A stretch of DNA of 64,000 bases from Pyricularia pennisetigena (lineage: Eukaryota; Ascomycota; Sordariomycetes; Magnaporthales; Pyriculariaceae), in contig NC_043741.1 in NCBI RefSeq assembly GCF_004337985.1, forward strand, positions 2,611,348 to 2,675,347, in the 5' to 3' direction. Under the pieces are notes generated by a model. That model did not search any database, was not told the origin of the DNA, and saw only the letters and a program-made list of their open reading frames with translations. This document shows, in pieces, positions 57,105 through 64,000 of this stretch; the first letter of the stretch is position 1; every line of letters starts with the position of its first letter. A program made the position numbers and the translations under genes.

Positions 57105-57597
57105 CTTGGAGTGTTGTGCGGTCAAAAAAGGTAGTTCGGGATCACCACTTTAAATGTATCTTTAAGATATAGGTGAAACATCCAGTATTGTCAAGTTACT
57201 TTTATGACATTTAAATCGTAAATGAACACAGAGACATGCATTTGACCAAGCAAAAACACAAAGAAAACGGATGAGATGAACCTGAATTGAAAATTTTCAA
57301 GTAATAGCTCCAGAACTCGCACCAGAGCCTCAATGAGGATGCATGAACGTAAAGTGCTTTTATACCCCTTTGTCTTCGGCTTTGCCAACATGGCGTAATG
57401 TGGTGAGAAATCCTTTCCCCGCAGTCGCGCAATTCCAATCCAGCACAAGCACAGACATGCCCACACACACACAACTAAGTCCCGACATCGGAAGCCAAGC
57501 TAACCTACATACCTACTTTTAGGTCCTGTAGTTAGGTAAGCGATGGCTCCGGTCATCCATCCGAAAAGAAAACAAATTAAAATCTCGACAGACTGTC
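57105..57597. other. Intergenic, tandem minus-strand genes
   Basis: This is the oxygenase promoter and the UTP17 3' UTR. Nothing else is recognised. Confidence 0.6.
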
Positions 57598-60500
57598 TCA
57601 AGCAGAACTAGGAACCGGTCTGGGTGAGATAAGCTCCGATACTTGGTAGAAAAGATCCTCGATCGGCGGGAGCGCAAATGCAGGGGCGCCTTCGAAGATC
57701 TGCGTCAGCTTCTCGGGTACCAATATTGCGTTGTGCGTCTCCATATCTTCCATCTCGCCCACATCGTTGTCTTCGTCCATGGGGTCGCTGTTTCCGTTGA
57801 GTTGTAACATCATCCTGTTGCTATTGTCTTCGTCCTCATCGTCCACTTCCATTGCGTCTTGGTCCTTGTTATCTGGCACTTTGTCCAGCTGCAAATCTGA
57901 TAGCGGCGCCGCGAGAGGGTTCATTGCTGTTGCTTGGATGATCGCGAGAACGTGTGCGGCGGAATCAACTGCCACAAATCCAGCAGATCCAGGAACAGGG
58001 AGTAGAGAGATGACGAGGTTTGATATGGGCTGCACAAGAACTGGTCGGTCGTCCTCAAGCGTGAAGACTGCGACCTCCGATACAACACCCTTCTTGTAGC
58101 TGGGCTTTTCTGACTTGTAGAACACGGGTACCGCGAGGGCAAACGTCTTTGACCTTTTGTCAACTGCCAACTGTGTCATCTGCAGCTTCAGACTTGGGTT
58201 GGGGTCGTTAAATGTGACGTTATACCGAATCGTATCCTCGACAACATCGTAGACAACAACGCTGCCGGCTAACACGATCAGACACGACCCGAGTATTTGC
58301 AGGCTGCGAACCTCGCCTTCAAAGAGCTGGTTCACTCTGTTGCGTATCCGACCAGAAGATGCGTCAATGATATACAGCACCACTTCGTCAGGAAGACCAT
58401 ATGCAACAAACAATGTCGAGCCATCATCGGAGAAAGTCGAGGCACCTGATGGCTTAGCATTCAGGGGCTCATCAGCAGAGTCGACATCGATCTCTGTGAT
58501 GCTGGTGTTGGAGGCCAAGGGGATCTCCTGGACACAAGACCAGCCCTCCACCGTCTCCATTGCGGCTTGAGCTCCCTGACCCTTAGTCACTAGAGCATTC
58601 GCAGGCGTTTTGCTAGATTGCTGCGAAAATGGCCCCCACAGCCTGATTTTGCCATCTGCGCCCACTGTGCTGAACAAAGATGTCCTCGGGCTGGCCGCCA
58701 AGCTCAGGATCGACTCAGGTTTTGTAGTGAAATGCGCCTCATCAATTCGTGATATCAGCTCCATCTGACCACTGCCTTCCGCAGCGACCTTCCAGAACTT
58801 GAGGTGGATCTCCTTCCTCTCCTGGCTGAGTGACTCAGCTGCGTGTCTATCCTCGGCAATTGGTTCCAAATCGCGGACTGGTGGCTGCCATTCATCGACG
58901 GATGCCAGCCAGTCTCCGTGATGCGAGAAGGACATGTGCGAAATCCAAGGCTCGGTAACAGGATAGCCTTTCGGCGTAACGTTGGTTTCGGTGGGATTTG
59001 TGCGAGCCAAAGGTTGCTTGGATAAACTTTGGAAAGTTGAGAAATCAAATACTTGCACTGACGAAGCTGACGGGGTATAATCAGTGTTGGTAGCCGATTG
59101 ACCATTGCCGACGCTCAAGTAAAGTCGTGTGGGTTCCTTGGGGTTTATGGCGGCAGTGAGTGGTCTGGTGATCTGCTTAACTGGCTTCCAAACTCGCCGA
59201 ACAGCCTTGCCTCTCTTCTTCTTGTCACTCAAGACTAGAGACTGGAGACCTGAGATATACGTCGTGGGCGTCATTTCAGATGTGGAGAGAATCATGGCAG
59301 AATTGTCGTCAAGGGTGATGGCGTAGGAAGAGCCCAGGGGTGAAACGACAATGTTGTTGACGCAGGCTGACAAATGGGGGAGGTACTCTCTCCTTCCTGT
59401 GTCAACCTGCCAAAGGACCAAGGTATTCTCAGTGCCTCCAGAAATAAAGTACTCGCCTGGAAAAAGAAATAAATTAGTACCATGAAGCAGCCCCGTAGTA
59501 AGTAACAAGGAAACTTACCATCCAGAGACCACTTGACGCTGTGTACTGCCCGGGGGTGCCAATGATATTGCCTGGGCTGGATCCGCTCGATGGAGCCAGA
59601 CTTTTGAAGGGGAGAAATAACGTCGCTATACACGTATATCGAACCTCTCACAGTTCCGACGACGACGTCTAAAACCAAGCCAGCCTCAGCTATGCCAGAA
59701 TTTTGCTTTGACTTTGACTTTTTGGGGGTGGAAGTCGTCTTCCTCGCAGCCAGTCTTATGTCAAGAGAATACACATCATCGGGGGCTTCGAGGACGTAAG
59801 TTTCGCTTGACACAACAAGTGCATTGGTCGAGTCCTTGTCCATTCTTAGCTTCGCAATCAGCAATCTGGCGTCCATAGCACCGACAACAGTGCATCCGTC
59901 AGCTGTGGACCTGAGCATGTGAATGTCGCCAGGGCAGCTGTTCAACTCGTAACGATCAGCTCGTCCCGAGGCAGTGGCATAGGCCACAAGCTGCGAAGTT
60001 CCCTTGGCAGAGTTCTCGGACGTGAGAAGAAGTTCCTGGCCTTTGGTACCAGCTGGGTTGATAGCCTGGATCGCCGACACCTTGAAGCCAGATTTGGTGT
60101 GAATCGCTGCTTCACCCGTCTCCCAATTGACTTTCCAAATAACCTGCCAGTCGTCGGCTACCCATACCACCTGGGCCTCGATCGACGAGGGAACAGCAGC
60201 CAAGACTCGTGGAGCGCTGCTGGACTTGGAGTGAGATTTGCTGCGCTTTTGTACCGGTTTTCCTATCGGTATCCTCCGGACGAGGAGTGAATCTTCGGTG
60301 GAGTAGACCTGGATCGAGGTTTCGTATGCGAGGATGATGTATCTGAGATAGTTTATTGTTAGAGCTTTTTGCCTATGCATAGCCGGGAGCTTCAAATGAC
60401 CAACTTCTCATCCCGGCTGAAAATGGGCTCTACATCAGCCAGATGACCGCCCATAGGCTCCGATATCTTCCATGTTGCCGCCAAAGTTGTCGTAGGTACA

Positions 60501-60736
60501 AGGGCCGACTCCTCCATGTCGTTTTCTTCCTCAACCTCTGTCTTCACCAGGGCCATTCCGGTGCCATCGCTCTCAGCTTTGACCGAAAGCGCAGCTTCAG
60601 CATCGCTGGTTCGGAGCTTGGACTTTGATCGGTGCCGCTTTGAAGTCTTCTTCTCAACCTGCTCCGCCTTGTCTCGCTTCCGCTTGCCCTTGGCCATGGC
60701 CGGCGAAGGCATGTCTTCTGCTGCAGACGAGTCCAT
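57598..60736 (-). CDS. UTP17: U3 snoRNP/t-UTP protein Utp17 (Nan1, WDR75 family)
   Basis: The protein has 1,004 residues in three exons (60736-60405, 60342-59519, 59456-57598); both introns are 62 nt. Utp17/Nan1 is a t-UTP (UtpA) subunit of the small-subunit processome that links Pol I transcription to early pre-rRNA processing in the nucleolus. The N-terminus is Lys/Arg-rich (KGKRKRDK, SKRHRSKSK), a nucleolar signal. Tandem beta-propellers follow, with FSRDEKYIILAYETSIQVYST opening the first and recognisable repeats such as VVWVADDWQVIWKVNW, HPRAVHSVKWSLDG and FISGGTENTLVLWQVDTG. The C-terminal third holds an acidic Asp/Glu patch (about 925-955) and a short helical end. Intron 1 uses an unusual GTTGGT donor. 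It is the only donor that keeps the phase and restores DEKYIILAY. It is divergent from RPB10. Confidence 0.9.
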
Positions 60737-61199
60737 AACTAGATCTGTAGCAGAGCGGCCTTTTACGGTGATCGCCTACAAAACTAATGGTGCGTTGTTC
60801 AAAGTGAAAAAAGAAGGGGTCGTGCAAATATTCTTCACCGCGGGCAGCCTAACTGGCTATGCTTCACCCAGCTTTCCAATTCTCACACTTTGGACCCTCC
60901 AATTCAAAGAAATTTTGAGCTGCAGCCCGCCGATAAGCTCTGCGATAAGGCGCAACATTGTGTGGGGTTCGAATCCAGCCAATCAATCCCCGTGAGACCC
61001 ATCCAAAAATTTGTAGCAACGCCTCTTTTTTGCCGATTCCGCATTCTGACGCGACAGGCCTCCCCGACGTGTCCCGCCATTTACAAGCTTGTTGCGACAG
61101 AGACAAAGGCAATCGTCAAAAACATCGCTATAGCCGCCTCCCGACTGCGCATCTACCTTGAGCTGCAGTCATAGCCACGACCCCTCCAAAACAGTCAAA
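60737..61199. promoter_or_regulatory. Divergent UTP17 / RPB10 promoter region
   Basis: Only 463 bp separate the two start codons, so both promoters lie here and may share elements. That would suit genes of ribosome production and RNA polymerase assembly. I cannot name specific factor sites with confidence. Confidence 0.7.
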
Positions 61200-61672
61200 A
61201 TGATTATTCCGATCCGATGCTTCTCCTGTGGCAAGGTAGAGAGAATTCCCTGAGTCGACCGCCCCCATTTGCGAAGAGCCACTGCTAACGTCGACGTCTT
61301 GCCATATCGCATAGGTCACTGGCGACCTCTGGGAGCGTTTCCTCAACCTCATCGACAGTGGAATGTCTGACGGGTATGTGCGGTGCTGGGAGGGGACTTG
61401 CGATGCCATCTAAACGTTACATTCAAGAGCTGACTAAACTTGTACTTGACGCTACAGAGATGCTATGGATGCTCTTGGATGCAAGAGGTATTGCTGCCGC
61501 CGCATGATCATGACACACGTTGATCTGATTGAAAAGCTGCTCAAGTACGTCATCATGGCCCTTTCGGGAATTGCTTGGGATGCATATATGCTGACCTTTG
61601 ATACGCGGTATCTGCAGATACTCGACCGAAGGCCGACATGACAAGAAGATGAACCTGTCGCACTCGTCATGA
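61200..61672 (+). CDS. RPB10: RNA polymerases I, II and III subunit RPABC5 (Rpb10)
   Basis: The protein has 78 residues in four exons (61200-61235, 61315-61373, 61458-61544, 61618-61672); all introns are GT...AG with matching phases. Rpb10 is a small zinc-binding subunit shared by the three nuclear polymerases and docks at the Rpb2/Rpb3 assembly platform. The spliced product shows the invariant start [12 protein letters not shown], then [10 protein letters not shown], then [20 protein letters not shown]. Zinc ligands Cys7, Cys10, Cys44 and Cys45 are all present. The C-terminal tail KKMNLSHSS is variable, as usual. Length is a little above the yeast protein (70). Unspliced frames hide it, since no exon exceeds 87 nt. 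Confidence 0.96.
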
Positions 61673-64000
61673 GTAGCGTTTCAGCAACCTTGAAAACTAT
61701 CAAAACTGCATGGTTGGTGTTGGTGGCGGGCGGATTTACTAGGCCTTGTCCCGCAGGTCCTTCGCAACAGACCGGGCGGGTTCTAATGGCCGCATACTTT
61801 ACAATATTGGCATGGCGTTCTGGGGGAGTTGTTTTGCATGCTTTTACACACCGCACTTGAGCATGATGACCCGAGCATTGGGCACGTATGATCCTAGGAA
61901 TAAAGGGAAAGGAGGTCTTGGGTGTCAGCGCAAAGGATTCAAGCGCGTGTAAGTGTTCTGGATCTGAAGGAAGGTTCCGCTATCCTTGATCCGCAGTCTG
62001 CGGGGAGGAGTTACGCAAGTACTCTTACTCTTTATGACAAGGGGAAACGGCTTTCCAGACCAAGCGCGCCTGCTTGGTTTTGTCTTGAGGCCTCTAGTGC
62101 GGCAGACATTCATCCCTGTGTTCGAAGTGGTGTGTTGCAGTATGGCGCTTACACAAGCGCAAGCGAACTTGGCCAGAGGGATCGTTTCAACGCTCAACTG
62201 CTAACAGCTACCTGCGTGCATGTAGCAGGGTTTGTCTGCCTGGAAGCGAATCCACAAGCAATCATATGAGCAGCAGGGTTGGAGGGTATGGAGTAACTTG
62301 GCTGATCTTAACTGTCATTCTTAGATTCAGGGTACCTTGCAAATCAACACACACACATTAGGGAATACAGGCCGAGATTGCTAGTGAACAAGGATAATCC
62401 AATACTGGAGCTAATGGAATATCAAGATTGCTGATCCAGTATGATTGGGCAATCCAAACCAGTAAGGCTGGGTTTTGAGGTTCTAGTTAACTCACCGCTC
62501 GCTGCCATAATAATATGACCCGGCCTATACCTGAATGCCACGTCAAAGACACCAATCCACTAATCTGTGGAGGGCACGATCTGTTCCACTCAAACACTTT
62601 GACGAGTGAGCTAAGGTAAGGCAGAAAGTACGCTTGACTATGCAAATATTCCGAATAAAAAGCGCGCTACCATACTGTCGGGTCAGGCAGCGGTCAAGGT
62701 GTTCATGCCTGACGGATTTAACGGAGTGGGTGGGCTTCGGGGAACTCAATAACTGGAAACAACAACAGTCGTGGCCCCAATGGGTCAAGCAACCGCAGAT
62801 CCCTCCCAACCACCGCAAAAAACATATTTACCTTGCTGCGTCTCGTTTTGCCGATTCTGGGCTAATTAGTGCGATGGATCTTGCAGACTTGAGGTAGGTA
62901 TTGGCCCAACATGCAGTGATACAGTGCATATAAGCCGGAACTAGGACAAATAGGCCAAGGATAAGCAGAAAACAAGCGCCGGATTCTGTGGGCTGAAGGA
63001 TTAGACGCGGGCAGATTAGCCATTGGTTCATACGTACTCTTCCAGTAGCGATGTGCGGCTCTTTGGCTGTTTTGTTGGCGCAGATCGGACTTTTTGCTGT
63101 TTGGTGGGAATGCAGAATCATTGTCACACCGGTTCTCGGTTGTGACGCTTCTTTCTGACACACTTGCTGGTCTGGGGGGGTTTTTTTTTTCGTTTTTTTT
63201 TTCGTTTTTTTTTTTTCGTTTTTTTTTTCGTTTTTTTTTTTTCTTTATACGGTACGGTAGACAAACCAGGGGCCCTGGGGAACTTCGTTGCATGCACGCA
63301 CATCAAGCTTGTCTTCTTTATTTTATTTGATCCCTTTCTTTTTGTTCAGCTCTGTCTTCTACCATTCGTCGCGCCGCAATCATGCATCCACGCACCGCAG
63401 ATGTCGAAAAGCATGATAGAGCTATGACTAGGAAAAGACTCCACCTGCTGGCACGGCGCCTTGCTAGGCCGGGTTTTTGTCAGATTCTCGATGGGCCAGT
63501 AGGAAGCTCAGCAGCGCCCAAGACGGCTACGCAAACCTGAGCCCTGACCTGGGCATGTGGGAGCGTCTTGATTCGGTGCTATTGTGAAGCGGTATCGACT
63601 GGGGGATCCATTTGTGTGGGATATCTCTCTGGAAAGAAAACCGAAGAGTAGGAAAAAGAGGGGCCGGGGATGGCTTCCTTGTGGGGTCTTTCTGAAATGT
63701 TCACCACTCAAAGTACTACAGTATATACAAAAAGGCGAGGGGTTGAAGCGACCCAAGCTGTCGGGTTCGTCGAGCCGCCGGATGTGACAGAAAAGAGAAA
63801 TGAGTGGCAGAAGCTCCTTAACTCGGGTTCGGCGTGGGAAAAACGAGTGGTGTAGCCGAATCGAAGCAAAGAAGAAAAAACAATAAAAAAATAAATAAAT
63901 AAAAGTGGCCCTTCAATGTGCAAGATCGTCCGGCTGGAAAACGTTTCTCTTTCGGGCATTATGGCCGTTTGGCATCTTGTTTAGATGTTACTTCGCATGT
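61673..64000. other. Gene-free right end
   Basis: It starts with the RPB10 3' UTR. No gene is supported in the remaining 2.3 kb; an ATG at about 63381 opens a 53-codon frame (MHPRTADVEKHDRAM...) after a pyrimidine-rich leader, which I note without claiming. The T-rich microsatellite is listed separately. Confidence 0.45.
63181..63242 (+). repeat. CG-interrupted poly-T minisatellite
   Basis: Five T runs of 10-12 bases are separated by CG, giving a T10-12-CG repeat of about 62 bp. It follows a G7 run. Confidence 0.9.

Noticed and set aside
60890..60990. TTCGAATCC B-box-like word near 60968
   Set aside because: No A box, acceptor stem or anticodon arm can be drawn around it, so it is not a tRNA gene.
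1..64000. CRISPR arrays, prokaryotic operons, secondary-metabolite gene cluster
   Set aside because: Regularly spaced repeats of CRISPR type are absent, the genes carry spliceosomal introns, and the lone 2OG oxygenase has no backbone synthase or tailoring neighbours.

Overview
The window is nuclear DNA of a filamentous ascomycete, probably a Sordariomycete. The signs are short spliceosomal introns (about 60-260 nt, GT...AG), C-at-wobble codon use, long homopolymer tracts, and a DNA transposon ruined in the way repeat-induced point mutation (RIP) ruins it. A relative of Pyricularia/Magnaporthe would fit the element's size and 43-bp terminal repeats, but the species is not proven from the sequence. 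A run of 17 Ns at 13.05 kb shows this is a draft assembly.

Layout. 3.2-4.0 kb: RCF2-type respiratory supercomplex factor. 5.0-6.7 kb: Q-rich hypothetical protein. 7.8-9.2 kb: EFM2/Rrg1-type protein methyltransferase. 10.6-11.7 kb: hypothetical protein. 13.9-14.7 kb: SnoaL/NTF2-like hypothetical. 15.8-18.5 kb: ELL-type transcription elongation factor. 18.5-28.6 kb: ten kilobases with no supportable gene. 28.6-29.5 kb: dynein light chain LC8, a 97-residue gene in seven exons. 30.5-33.3 kb: MRD1 (five RRMs). 35.2-39.9 kb: TEA/ATTS transcription factor. 40.4 kb: intron-containing tRNA-Leu(AAG). 45.3-46.7 kb: secreted His-first protein with KPKEEN repeats. 48.6-49.8 kb: SPRY protein. 50.3-51.6 kb: helix-hairpin-helix protein. 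52.7-54.6 kb: complete but RIP-degraded pogo/Fot1-like transposon. 54.9-55.4 kb: small 4F5/zinc-finger protein. 55.9-57.1 kb: 2OG-Fe(II) oxygenase. 57.6-60.7 kb: UTP17/NAN1. 61.2-61.7 kb: RPB10. The last 2.3 kb holds no recognised gene.

How the genes relate. There is no secondary-metabolite cluster or operon. Several genes belong to growth-linked gene expression: MRD1 and UTP17 act in 18S rRNA maturation, RPB10 is shared by RNA polymerases I, II and III, the EFM2 homologue should modify elongation factor 2, and ELL acts on Pol II elongation. UTP17 and RPB10 are divergent over 463 bp, and LC8 and MRD1 over about 1 kb, so each pair may share a promoter region. Several genes (LC8, RPB10, the 4F5/zinc-finger gene, the last exon of the helix-hairpin-helix gene) are broken into exons too short to show as open reading frames. 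They were assembled here by matching splice phase and family motifs.
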